Position numbers and translations under genes: made by a program
Origin: Robinsoniella sp.
GTDB lineage: Bacteria; Bacillota; Clostridia; Lachnospirales; Lachnospiraceae
Assembly (NCBI GenBank): GCA_023664735.1
Contig: JAMPFB010000005.1
Coordinates: forward strand, 1 to 64,000
DNA length: 64,000 nt
Direction: 5' to 3'
Shown here: piece after piece, positions 18,077-26,190 of the stretch
How positions within the stretch are numbered: position 1 is the first letter of the stretch
Layout of the letters: each line of letters opens with the position of its first letter
The notes under the pieces: model-generated
Databases searched by the model: none
What the model saw: only the letters and a program-made list of their open reading frames with translations
Told to the model about the DNA's origin: nothing

Positions 18077-19186
18077 ATGAAAATTATGCCCAACCGGATG
18101 GACCGGGGTTTTTATAAATATCAGGATGAATTTGAAAAAAAGGCATTGGAAGTGCTTAGGTCCGGCTGGTATGTGCTGGGAAAAGAGGTGTCTTCCTTTG
18201 AAGAAGAGTTTGCGGCATACACGGGAGCAAAGTATTGCGCCGGTGTGGGAAATGGTCTGGATGCCCTTTGGCTTGCTTTCCGGGTTCTGGGAATTGGAAA
18301 AGGGGATGAGGTAATTGTTCAGGCAAATACTTATATCGCCAGTGTCATGGGAATTACCATCAATGGCGCTACTCCGGTTTTTGTAGAGCCGGATGCATAT
18401 TATGCAATTGATGCAGACCGGATTGAAGAAAAAATTACCCAAAGGACAAAGGCAATATTGGTCGTGCATTTATACGGACAGGCAACGCCTATGGACAAAA
18501 TCATGGAAATCTGCGGGAAATATAACCTGCGCCTTATAGAAGACTGCGCCCAGTCCCATGGAGCCTGTTATAAGGGAAAGATGACAGGAACCTTTGGGGA
18601 TATCGGCTGCTTTTCCTTTTACCCTTCCAAAAATCTGGGAGCCTTTGGAGATGGAGGCGCTATTGTTACCAATGAGGAGCAGATTGTAAAAGACATCCGG
18701 ATGTATCGAAATTACGGCAGTGAGAAAAGATATTATAATAGGGTGGTTGGCGCCAATTCCAGACTGGATGAAATACAGGCAGGGCTTTTACGGGTAAGGC
18801 TGTCCCATATGGATGAGCTTACAAAAGAAAAGGAACAGATTGCTGCCCGGTATATGGAGAGCCTGAAAAGTCCTTATTTTTCCCTTCCAAAACGGTTAGA
18901 GCATGCTAACCATGTGTGGCATCAGTTTGTGTTGTATTCGCCATACAGGGATGAATTGATTGAGTACTTAAATGCACAGGATATCGGTACGATCATTCAT
19001 TATCCGGTGCCGCCTCATTTGTCGGAGGCATATGAATATCTTGGCTTTGGCAAAGGTGATTTTCCTATTACGGAGGATTATGCGGAAAGTGTGGTATCCA
19101 TTCCCATGTATAACGGAATGACAAAAGAGGAGCAGGAAACGGTAATCCGGGCATTAAATGAATTTGTACCAAGAGAACATAAATAA
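18077..19186 (+). CDS. Sugar aminotransferase, DegT/DnrJ/EryC1 family
   Basis: A 369-residue PLP-dependent aminotransferase acting on a keto-sugar nucleotide. The PLP lysine is in SFYPSKNLGAFGDGGA, and the N-terminal RSGWYVLGKEVSSFE and EDCAQSHGA motifs are typical. An FdtA-like 3,4-ketoisomerase follows directly, so this is most likely an FdtB/QdtB-type 3-aminotransferase making a dTDP-3-amino-3,6-dideoxyhexose (Fuc3N or Qui3N). ATG 18077 follows GAGGAA. RmlA and RmlB, needed to make the dTDP-4-keto-6-deoxyglucose precursor, are not in the window. Confidence 0.87.
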   Translation: MKIMPNRMDRGFYKYQDEFEKKALEVLRSGWYVLGKEVSSFEEEFAAYTGAKYCAGVGNGLDALWLAFRVLGIGKGDEVIVQANTYIASVMGITINGATPVFVEPDAYYAIDADRIEEKITQRTKAILVVHLYGQATPMDKIMEICGKYNLRLIEDCAQSHGACYKGKMTGTFGDIGCFSFYPSKNLGAFGDGGAIVTNEEQIVKDIRMYRNYGSEKRYYNRVVGANSRLDEIQAGLLRVRLSHMDELTKEKEQIAARYMESLKSPYFSLPKRLEHANHVWHQFVLYSPYRDELIEYLNAQDIGTIIHYPVPPHLSEAYEYLGFGKGDFPITEDYAESVVSIPMYNGMTKEEQETVIRALNEFVPREHK

Positions 19187-19267
19187 AATCCGATAGGTAT
19201 AGAAGCAGGCAGAGACCATCTGTCTGAATGAAAAACCGGGATGTCGGTATAAAATGGAGAGAAAAGC

Positions 19268-19684
19268 ATGAACATAAAGGAGCAGTATAAGATTCTGGAA
19301 TTTGGGGATTTTGGAGATGAAAGAGGAAGTCTGGTAGTGGCGGAAGGAAGCGGAAAGGATATTCCCTTTGAAATCAAAAGGGTTTTTTATATGTATGGCT
19401 CTGATGACGGGGTCGTAAGAGGTCAACATGCCAACCGCAGGACAGAATTTGTAATGATCAATGTAAGCGGCACCAGCAGGGTAAAGGTGGATAATGGCTA
19501 TGAAACAGATATCATCGAATTGAACAAGCCTCGCATGGGCTTGTACCTGCCCACTATGCTTTGGAAGGATATGTATGATTTTTCAAAGGATTCTGTACTT
19601 TTAGTGCTTGCAAGTGAACATTACGATGGCGGCGAATATATTCGGGATTATGAACAATATTTAAAGGAAATAGGAAAGAAATAA
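19268..19684 (+). CDS. fdtA: dTDP-4-oxo-6-deoxyglucose 3,4-ketoisomerase (FdtA/WxcM type cupin)
   Basis: A 138-residue single-domain cupin. FGDERGSLVVAE near the start, then VRGQHANRR and PRMGLYLPTMLWKDM, match the FdtA/QdtA/WxcM isomerases, which shift the keto group from C4 to C3 before transamination. It lies 81 bp after the aminotransferase and 1 bp before the GT2 gene. Whether the product has a galacto or gluco configuration cannot be told from sequence by eye. No N-acetyltransferase is adjacent, so the amine may stay free or be modified elsewhere. Confidence 0.82.
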   Translation: MNIKEQYKILEFGDFGDERGSLVVAEGSGKDIPFEIKRVFYMYGSDDGVVRGQHANRRTEFVMINVSGTSRVKVDNGYETDIIELNKPRMGLYLPTMLWKDMYDFSKDSVLLVLASEHYDGGEYIRDYEQYLKEIGKK

Positions 19685-19685
19685 G

Positions 19686-20639
19686 ATGAGCAAAATTTCA
19701 ATTGTTGTACCGGTCTATTACAATTCGGATACTTTAATGCTTTTGTATGAGGATATGAAAGCAAAAATACTTTACCGGCTGGAGGATTATGAAATTGTCT
19801 TTGTGGATGATGGTTCCGGAGATGATTCTTGGCAGGTGATGAACCAGATCAGAGAGATGGATGAGCGGGTGCAGTGTGTGAAGCTTTCCCGGAATTTTGG
19901 CGAGCATGCGGCGCTTTTGGCAGGATTGTCTGTGTGCACCGGAGATTGCGCTGTTACCAAACAGGCAGATTTGCAGGAGGATTCGGAAATCATACTGGAA
20001 ATGTATGACAGTTGGAAACGTGGAAATAAAGTAGTACTGGCAGTGCGTTCCGAACGGGATGAAGGAGCTGTCAAGAAGTTTTTTGCAAATCTTTATTATG
20101 TAATCGTAAGAAGATTCATTAACAATCGGATGCCCGCCGGAGGCTGCGACTGCTATTTGTTGGACAGGCAGGTCATAAAGGTGCTGGAGCTTTTGGATGA
20201 GAAAAATTCCTCCCTTACCTTACAGGTGCTTTGGGCAGGCTTTAAAACGGATCATATTTATTTTCACAGAAAAGACAGGGAAATCGGCAAGTCCCGCTGG
20301 ACTCTTGGAAAAAAGATAAAGCTGGTAATGGATTCCATGATGAGCTTTTCCTACTTCCCAATTCGCGCCATGTCTACGGTAGGCGTTATATTCTGTATTA
20401 TTGCCGTATTGATGGCGCTGGAAGTCATTATTGAGAAATTCACCATAGGCACTCCCATATTAGGCTGGGCTTCCATTATGTGCGTGCTGCTTGTTTCCAG
20501 CGGTCTGATTATGCTTATGCTGGGGCTTCTTGGGGAATATATCTGGCGGGCGCTGGATGCATCCAGAAACAGGCCGCCTTATTTGATTGATGAGGTGGTA
20601 AAGGGGGAGCAGAGCCCAGAGAATACAAGGAAAAGCTGA
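19686..20639 (+). CDS. Membrane GT2 glycosyltransferase, polyprenyl-phosphate type
   Basis: A 317-residue family 2 glycosyltransferase (ISIVVPVYYNSDTLM, EIVFVDDGSGDDSW, LSRNFGEHAALLAGL, KQADLQED) followed by two C-terminal membrane helices near residues 230-290. This DPM1/GtrB/ArnC-like layout usually makes a polyprenyl-phosphate-linked monosaccharide at the inner membrane face. It starts 1 bp after fdtA, so it probably handles the amino sugar made by the preceding two genes. The cassette ends at hairpin B. Confidence 0.85.
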   Translation: MSKISIVVPVYYNSDTLMLLYEDMKAKILYRLEDYEIVFVDDGSGDDSWQVMNQIREMDERVQCVKLSRNFGEHAALLAGLSVCTGDCAVTKQADLQEDSEIILEMYDSWKRGNKVVLAVRSERDEGAVKKFFANLYYVIVRRFINNRMPAGGCDCYLLDRQVIKVLELLDEKNSSLTLQVLWAGFKTDHIYFHRKDREIGKSRWTLGKKIKLVMDSMMSFSYFPIRAMSTVGVIFCIIAVLMALEVIIEKFTIGTPILGWASIMCVLLVSSGLIMLMLGLLGEYIWRALDASRNRPPYLIDEVVKGEQSPENTRKS

Positions 20640-20657
20640 TTCATTTCCATGAAAATA

Positions 20658-20847
20658 GCGGTTTGGCCCACAGGCGCAGAGGAAGAACCACACAGAGCAT
20701 GTTTTCTAAAGGAGCCCTTATAAAAACGCCAGCGCTTAGCGAGGTACTTTCGAGCTTAGCACTGTTGCGTTTTTATAGAGCGAGAGCGTGGCGACGTAGA
20801 AAACATACTCTGTGTGGTTCTTCCTCTGCACCTGTGGGCCAAACTGC
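20658..20847 (+). repeat. Long hairpin element B (51-bp arms, core family 1)
   Basis: Arms at 20658-20708 and 20797-20847 are 51 bp with three mismatches. The middle part (GAGGAAGAACCACAC) differs from the other copies but is mirrored in the opposite arm. The core is the reverse complement of that in copy A, with only a few base changes. It lies between the convergent GT2 and DUF212 genes and could also act as a bidirectional transcription barrier. Confidence 0.92.
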
Positions 20848-20859
20848 TACTCCAGTATT

Positions 20860-21315
20860 TTACATACAAATCAAAATAGCAATCAAAATCCCTAAAATAG
20901 CTCCCATCAGAACCTGCAAGGGAGTATGTCCTACAAATTCCTTCAGTTTTTCTTCAGGCGTTTTAAGAGAATTTCCCATATCTGTAAATATATTCATCAT
21001 TTGATTTAAAATCCTTGCCTGCTTTCCAGTTTCCCGGCGTACACCCATAGCATCATACATAACTACAATGGCAAAAATGGCAGCAACCGCAAACTCATAG
21101 CCACTTAATCCGTATATTATACCAGTGGCAGTAACCAAGGCACAAACCGTTGAAGAATGGGAACTTGGCATTCCGCCACTTCCCACTAGGCGCTCCGCCG
21201 AAAACTGTTTGGAAATAATCATATGAATAATCGTCTTTAATACCTGAGCAACAAACCAGCCTGTTATTGCGCTCACTAATATTTTGTTGCTGCATAATTG
21301 TTCCCATACATTCAT
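20860..21315 (-). CDS. Divergent PAP2 family membrane protein (DUF212)
   Basis: A 151-residue membrane protein with four to five hydrophobic segments and the family motifs LVGSGGMPSSHSS and YDAMGVRRETG. It belongs to the DUF212/YuiD group, distantly related to acid phosphatase/vanadium peroxidase proteins. A phosphatase role on a lipid or polyprenyl phosphate is possible but unproven for this family. Its own promoter lies at 21370-21398, and GAGGGTGG precedes the ATG. It seems unrelated to the surrounding cassettes. Confidence 0.87.
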   Translation of the reverse strand: MNVWEQLCSNKILVSAITGWFVAQVLKTIIHMIISKQFSAERLVGSGGMPSSHSSTVCALVTATGIIYGLSGYEFAVAAIFAIVVMYDAMGVRRETGKQARILNQMMNIFTDMGNSLKTPEEKLKEFVGHTPLQVLMGAILGILIAILICM

Positions 21316-21369
21316 ACTGTTCTTCCACCCTCATCTTTTTGACAATACAATTTATAAATTCACCTTTTT

Positions 21370-21398
21370 ATTATAGTCTATTTAGGGCATTTTCACAA
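21370..21398 (-). promoter_or_regulatory. Sigma-A promoter of the DUF212 gene
   Basis: On the minus strand TTGTGA (21393-21398) and a perfect TATAAT (21370-21375) are spaced by 17 bp, about 55 bp upstream of the start codon. Confidence 0.75.
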
Positions 21399-21450
21399 CT
21401 GCTTTTGAAAACTATATGCATGATTAGGTAACAGTTCAGCCTGTTTTTTT

Positions 21451-21523
21451 TTGAAGGTAGTGGCTAAACGGATGTAATAGAGGAATTTTTTGAAGTTAAC
21501 GGCTAAGCCGGACGCAACAGAGG
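21451..21523. repeat. Imperfect tandem repeat at the left edge of hairpin H
   Basis: Two related units lie side by side, 21451-21483 and 21490-21523. Both begin TTGAAG, share GGCTAA and end in AGAGG, with several substitutions. The second unit runs into the left arm of hairpin H. Just before them, at about 21431-21442, is AACAGTTCAGCC, the terminal motif of the core-1 hairpins. Confidence 0.6.
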
Positions 21524-21739
21524 GAGGAGAGTGGATTGGCTTGTCGTGTTTTTGATGGCGCTTTTCCTAAACAGCCTTAGGAGGTTGTGGATGCCGAACG
21601 GGTCGTCATATAGCGCCCTCCATGGCGCAATATGACTAAAATTGCCGTCCATGGCAATTTTCCCCTAGGTACCGAAAAGGCTGTTAAGGAAAAGCGCCAT
21701 CAAAAACAAGAAAGCCAATCCACTCTCCTCCCTCTGTTG
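21514..21739. repeat. Long hairpin element H (about 62-bp arms, different core)
   Basis: Arms of about 62 bp (21514 to about 21576, and 21678-21739), starting GCAACAGAGGGAGGAGAG, are complementary apart from a short mismatch block. The centre is unlike that of the other copies. It carries two nested stems, AGCGCC/GGCGCA around CTCCAT and AAATTGCC/GGCAATTTT around GTCCAT, each with a TCCAT loop. It lies in the 700-bp gap between the DUF212 promoter and the AraC gene. Confidence 0.88.
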
Positions 21740-21850
21740 CTGTTTTGCCTCAAGCTCTACTTAAAAAAGGGCTGTTTGCCTCCAAAATTTCCTAACATTT
21801 TCCTAAAGCAGATGGATAAAGCTTTCATACGCAGAGCTTGCCAATACACA

Positions 21851-21998
21851 GTGGGAGCTGGAAGAGCATAGGATAGTATTCAGGGCCTTGGCAAAGTCGC
21901 CGGCACTTATGCCCCGTACTTTGGGGCATTAGTACCGCTGCGTCTTTGCAGAGCGAGAGCGTGCCCAGAAGACTATCCTATGCTCTTCCAGCTCCCAC
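21851..21998 (+). repeat. Hairpin element F (31-bp arms, core-1 related)
   Basis: Arms at 21851-21881 and 21968-21998 (31 bp, one mismatch) start GTGGGAGCTGGAAGAGCATA. The centre ends in GCAGAGCGAGAGCGTGCCCAG, matching the conserved motif of copies A, B, C, E and G. It also has an inner GCCCCGTACTTTGGGGC stem. It ends 20 bp from the 3' end of the AraC gene. Confidence 0.9.
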
Positions 21999-22018
21999 GT
22001 CCTTGTATCACCGTCCTT

Positions 22019-22858
22019 TTACCACTTCCTCCGATATTCCCTAGGCGTCATCCCCTCAGCCTTTTTAAACACCTTCGTAAAATATCCAGCCTCCAAAATA
22101 CCGCAGCTTCTCCCAATTTCCTCAATGGAAGCATTGGTAAAACGCAAAAGCTTCTTGGCATTGGAAATTCTTTTTCCAAGCAGATAGTCGCCCGGCGTGG
22201 AGCCGGTAATCCGTTTAAATTCTCTGGCAAGATGAAATTTGCTGATGTAAAATTTTTGGGAAAGACCGTCTAAAGTAATGTCCTCCTGAAAATGCACATC
22301 AATGAATTGAGTAACCTGACGGATTTTTTCATAAATGGACTGGCTTGTGGTGTTTTTCTGTTTTTCACACTCCATAAAGCATAAGGTAATCAAATCAGTA
22401 ATGTATTTATGGCAAAGAAGCTCCATATATGGAGTCTGTTCTTTTTGGGTCATGTATAAAATTGATAAACTATCCAAAAATAAAGATAAGTCAGCAGGAT
22501 GAAACAGAAAAGGATTTCCCTGCTCAATATAATTTTTGTAAAAGGCATCCGCATTTTTGCCGTGAAAGTGCACCCAAGAAAGCTCCCATGGATCATCCTT
22601 GCTGCTTTTATGGGCATATTCCTCCAGACAGTCAATGAAAATACAGTCTCCCGTATGGATAGGATAAGTCTGCTTTCTGTAAAACAGGGAACCGCTTCCT
22701 TTTATTACGATAAAAAAAAGAAAGGAAGCAAGATTTTCACGTTTGCTTAAGTGGGGCTCGATGCTCTGCAGCGTTCCGGTTTCTTGGACATATAAATAAT
22801 TTTCTCTGGCATAAGCAGAGGGAGTGGCAATAATGCGGGCTGATTTGGAAATCGTCAT
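22019..22858 (-). CDS. AraC family transcriptional regulator
   Basis: A 279-residue regulator. The N-terminal half is a cupin-like ligand-binding domain (GSGSLFYRKQTYPIHTGDC). The C-terminal ~100 residues form the double helix-turn-helix (ITLDGLSQKFYISKFHLARE and ASIEEIGRSCGILEAGYFTK, ending TPREYRRKW). It is divergently transcribed from gmd, with 139 bp between them, and could control the fucose genes in response to a sugar. Members of this family most often activate carbohydrate-use genes, so control of another locus is equally possible. Confidence 0.9.
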   Translation of the reverse strand: MTISKSARIIATPSAYARENYLYVQETGTLQSIEPHLSKRENLASFLFFIVIKGSGSLFYRKQTYPIHTGDCIFIDCLEEYAHKSSKDDPWELSWVHFHGKNADAFYKNYIEQGNPFLFHPADLSLFLDSLSILYMTQKEQTPYMELLCHKYITDLITLCFMECEKQKNTTSQSIYEKIRQVTQFIDVHFQEDITLDGLSQKFYISKFHLAREFKRITGSTPGDYLLGKRISNAKKLLRFTNASIEEIGRSCGILEAGYFTKVFKKAEGMTPREYRRKW

Positions 22859-22997
22859 AAAATACCTTCTTGTATAAAAAATAATTTAGCAATATTTTAC
22901 CATTTTCCGGCAAAATTGTCCATTGAATTCAGGAAGCAAATAAGATAGGGTATTAAACGAACATGGAAATAAGGAAGCGAAAAGGAGAAAAAACAAT

Positions 22998-24065
22998 ATG
23001 AAAAAAGTGGCGCTTATTACAGGCATTACCGGGCAGGATGGCTCTTATCTTGCAGAATTTTTATTAGAAAAGGGATATGAGGTACATGGGCTGATACGCA
23101 GGCTGAGCATTAGCAATACTGCAAGAATAGACCATCTCATTGAATCCTCTTATTATAAAGTAAAGTTTTTCCTGCATTTTGCAGATACAACAGATTCCAG
23201 CAATTTAATGCGTTTAATTGGGGAAATCAAGCCTACGGAGGTTTATAACCTTGCCGCACAGTCCCACGTGGGAGTTTCCTTTGAGGTGCCGGAATATACG
23301 GCGGAAGCAACCGGAGTAAGCACCTTAAAGCTATTAGAGGCAATTCGGGTAAATGGCGGGAACTGCCGGTTTTATCAGGCATCTACCTCAGAGCTTTTTG
23401 GAGGGCTGCCGGAAACTGCTCCCCAAAGCGAGAAAACCCCATTTTATCCAAAAAGTCCTTATGGAGCGGCAAAGCTCTATTCCTATTGGATTACGGTAAA
23501 TTATAGGGAGTCCTATAATCTCTTTGCCTGCAACGGGATTTTGTTCAACCATGAATCACCCAGAAGAGGTGAGAATTTCGTCACAAGAAAAATTACGTTA
23601 GCAATTGCTAATATTCTTGCAGGAAAGCAGGAAATCCTTTCCTTAGGAAATATGGATGCGAAGCGGGACTGGGGATTTGCAGGTGATTATGTTAAGGGAA
23701 TGTGGATGATGCTTCAGAATGATAAGCCGGGAGATTATGTGCTTGCAACCAATGATACCCATACGGTCCGCCAGTTCGTGGAGGAAGCATTTCAGGTTAT
23801 GGGAATCCGCATTCGCTGGGAAGGAAAAGGCGTTGACGAAAAGGGATATGATGCAAAGACAGGAAAGCTGCTTGTAGACGTAAATCCAGAATTTTATCGT
23901 CCGGCAGAAGTGGAGTTTCTGTGGGGAGATCCTGCCAAGGCGGAAAGTGAGCTTGGATGGAAGCGTGAAGTGGACTTCAAGAGCCTTGTGGAGATGATGA
24001 TGGTATCCGATTTTGAAGAAATCGCAGGAATGAGCGTGGAAGAATATAAAGCAAAGAAAGAGTGA
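22998..24065 (+). CDS. gmd: GDP-mannose 4,6-dehydratase
   Basis: A 355-residue extended SDR converting GDP-mannose to GDP-4-keto-6-deoxymannose. Signatures include [19 protein letters not shown] at the start, YNLAAQSHV, and the catalytic [12 protein letters not shown]. Full length for the family. It opens a four-gene operon with fcl, manC and the ManC/ManA fusion, giving all steps from fructose-6-phosphate to GDP-L-fucose except phosphomannomutase. AAAAGGAG precedes the ATG. Confidence 0.95.
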   Translation: MKKVALITGITGQDGSYLAEFLLEKGYEVHGLIRRLSISNTARIDHLIESSYYKVKFFLHFADTTDSSNLMRLIGEIKPTEVYNLAAQSHVGVSFEVPEYTAEATGVSTLKLLEAIRVNGGNCRFYQASTSELFGGLPETAPQSEKTPFYPKSPYGAAKLYSYWITVNYRESYNLFACNGILFNHESPRRGENFVTRKITLAIANILAGKQEILSLGNMDAKRDWGFAGDYVKGMWMMLQNDKPGDYVLATNDTHTVRQFVEEAFQVMGIRIRWEGKGVDEKGYDAKTGKLLVDVNPEFYRPAEVEFLWGDPAKAESELGWKREVDFKSLVEMMMVSDFEEIAGMSVEEYKAKKE

Positions 24066-24073
24066 GTACGAAT

Positions 24074-25015
24074 ATGGAAAAAACAGATAAAATTTATGTG
24101 GCGGGCCACAGAGGATTGGTGGGAAGCGCCATTGTCAGAAGCTTAAAGGAAAAGGGATATGAAAATATAATCGGAAGGACCCATAAGGAGCTTGACCTGA
24201 CTAATCAGGCAGCAGTCAGGGAATTTTTCCAGCAGGAAAAGCCGGATGTGGTAGTGCTTGCCGCCGCAAAGGTAGGGGGCATCCATGCAAACGATACGGC
24301 TCCCGCAGAGTTTGCTTATGAAAACATGCAGATACAGTGCAATGTGATTAAGTGCTGTCACGATTTTAAAGTAAAAAAGCTCTTGTTTTTAGGAAGTACC
24401 TGTATTTATCCGAGAATGGCGCCCCAGCCCATTCCAGAGGATGCGCTTCTTACCGGGCCCTTGGAGGAAACCAATGAAGCATATGCCATTGCAAAGATTG
24501 CAGGGCTGGAAATGTGCAAATTTTATAAAAGGCAGTATGGGGATGATTTTATTAGCTGTATGCCCACGAATCTGTATGGCCCGGAAGACAATTATGATTT
24601 ACAGGGTTCCCATGTTATGCCTGCCATGATTCGGAAATTTCATGAGGCAAAGGTAAATAAGGCGCCTTTTGTGGAACTGTGGGGAACAGGAACGCCTCTT
24701 AGAGAATTTCTGTATGTGGATGACATGGCGGATGCCTGTGTATTTTTGCTGGAGCATTATAGCGGCGAACAGCATGTGAATATTGGAACAGGAAAGGAAG
24801 TTACCATTAAGGAGCTGGCGGAAACGGTGCAAAAGGTAGTGGGCTATGCCGGGGAAATTCACTGGAATACGGATATGCCGGACGGAACCCCAAGAAAGCT
24901 TACAAATGTGGACAAGCTCCATGGGCTTGGCTGGAGCCATAAGGTGGAGCTTTTGGAAGGCGTGAAGCTGGCATATGACTGGTTTAAGGAGAACGTGGAC
25001 AAGGCAAGAATGTAA
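24074..25015 (+). CDS. fcl: GDP-L-fucose synthase
   Basis: A 313-residue SDR that epimerises and reduces GDP-4-keto-6-deoxymannose to GDP-L-fucose. It shows [34 protein letters not shown] and [10 protein letters not shown], all characteristic of Fcl/WcaG. An in-frame GTG at 24062 overlaps the gmd stop; I prefer ATG 24074, which leaves the usual few residues before the nucleotide-binding motif, but the GTG start is possible. It is tightly coupled to gmd. Confidence 0.94.
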   Translation: MEKTDKIYVAGHRGLVGSAIVRSLKEKGYENIIGRTHKELDLTNQAAVREFFQQEKPDVVVLAAAKVGGIHANDTAPAEFAYENMQIQCNVIKCCHDFKVKKLLFLGSTCIYPRMAPQPIPEDALLTGPLEETNEAYAIAKIAGLEMCKFYKRQYGDDFISCMPTNLYGPEDNYDLQGSHVMPAMIRKFHEAKVNKAPFVELWGTGTPLREFLYVDDMADACVFLLEHYSGEQHVNIGTGKEVTIKELAETVQKVVGYAGEIHWNTDMPDGTPRKLTNVDKLHGLGWSHKVELLEGVKLAYDWFKENVDKARM

Positions 25016-25092
25016 TGAGACAATCGTCAAGCTAAAGCTTATTTGAACTTGAAGACTACATGCGTAAGCGAAGAAAAGACCGGAGAGATAAG

Positions 25093-26163
25093 ATGGAAAG
25101 ATATGGAGTTATTATGGCAGGCGGGGGAGGAACCCGCTTTTGGCCCTTAAGCAGAAAAGAAACACCAAAGCAGCTTTTGAATTTAAGCGGCAGGGATGTT
25201 ATGGTAAATGAAACTATTGACAGGCTTCTGCCTGTAGTATGCAAAGAAAATATGTTTATTGTTACAAATGTGTCACAGGTTCCTCTTATGGCGGAAAAAA
25301 CAAAGGGAAGAATCCAAAAAGACCATATTTTGGCAGAACCGGCAGCAAGAAACACCGCTGCCTGCATTGGCTATGCGGCAATGGAAATTGTAAAAAAGCA
25401 CGAAGACGGCATTATGTGCATTGTCCCATCCGATGCTTTTATTAAGGATGAAGAAGAATACGCAAGGGTCATAGAGTATGCCGCAGAAGCAGCAGAAGAA
25501 ACGGATATGCTTGTGACGATTGGCATCCTGCCTGTTTTTCCGGCAAACGGATATGGCTATATAAAAGGAAAAAAGAAAGAACCGGGGAAAAACTATGCCG
25601 TAGTGGAAGAGTTTGTGGAAAAGCCTGATTTGGAAACGGCTCAGGCATATTTACAGGACGGAAATTACAAGTGGAACAGCGGAATGTTCATATGGAAGGC
25701 TTCCACCATCCTAAAGAAATTTAAAGAGCTTCTGCCTGATGTATATAGCTGCCTTTCTCAAATCGGAGAGGCTATGGGAAGTGACCGGGAAAAAGAGGTG
25801 ATTCAAAGGGTTTATCCCACGATTCCAAAGATTTCCATTGATTACGGAATTATGGAGCGGTGTAAGGATGTGCTTGTGATAGAAGGAGATTTTGGATGGA
25901 ATGATGTAGGCAGTCTGGATATGCTTACTGTTATGAAAGAGGTGGATCAGGAAGGAAATATTCTTTACGGAAAACAGGTCAATATCGATACGAAGAATTG
26001 TATTTCCTATGGGAAGGATAAGCTCATAGCAACCTTGGGCGTGCAGGATTTGATTATCATACAGACAGAGGATGCCCTTTTAGTTTGTGATAAAAACAGG
26101 GCACAGGATGTAAAAATGATAGTGGACAGGCTGTCAGAAGAAGGCATGGAGCAATATTTATAA
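25093..26163 (+). CDS. manC: Mannose-1-phosphate guanylyltransferase
   Basis: A 356-residue nucleotidyltransferase producing GDP-mannose. All active-site motifs are present: MAGGGGTRFWPLSRKETPKQ, EPAARNTAACIG, NGYGYIKG, VEKPD, WNSGMFIW, SIDYGIMERC and GWNDVGS. ATG 25093 follows GGAGA at 6 bp; an in-frame ATG at 25060 has no ribosome site. It feeds gmd in the same operon. It lacks the C-terminal isomerase domain of bifunctional ManC; that activity lies in the next gene. Confidence 0.94.
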   Translation: MERYGVIMAGGGGTRFWPLSRKETPKQLLNLSGRDVMVNETIDRLLPVVCKENMFIVTNVSQVPLMAEKTKGRIQKDHILAEPAARNTAACIGYAAMEIVKKHEDGIMCIVPSDAFIKDEEEYARVIEYAAEAAEETDMLVTIGILPVFPANGYGYIKGKKKEPGKNYAVVEEFVEKPDLETAQAYLQDGNYKWNSGMFIWKASTILKKFKELLPDVYSCLSQIGEAMGSDREKEVIQRVYPTIPKISIDYGIMERCKDVLVIEGDFGWNDVGSLDMLTVMKEVDQEGNILYGKQVNIDTKNCISYGKDKLIATLGVQDLIIIQTEDALLVCDKNRAQDVKMIVDRLSEEGMEQYL

Positions 26164-26190
26164 TTTTAACGGGCAGGCAGGAAAGAGCTT

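Noticed and set aside
17734..22000. Conventional insertion sequence or simple intrinsic terminators as explanation of the hairpins
   Set aside because: No transposase gene or remnant lies inside or beside them. The arms are far longer than terminator stems, several copies lie upstream of genes, and no T-runs follow them.
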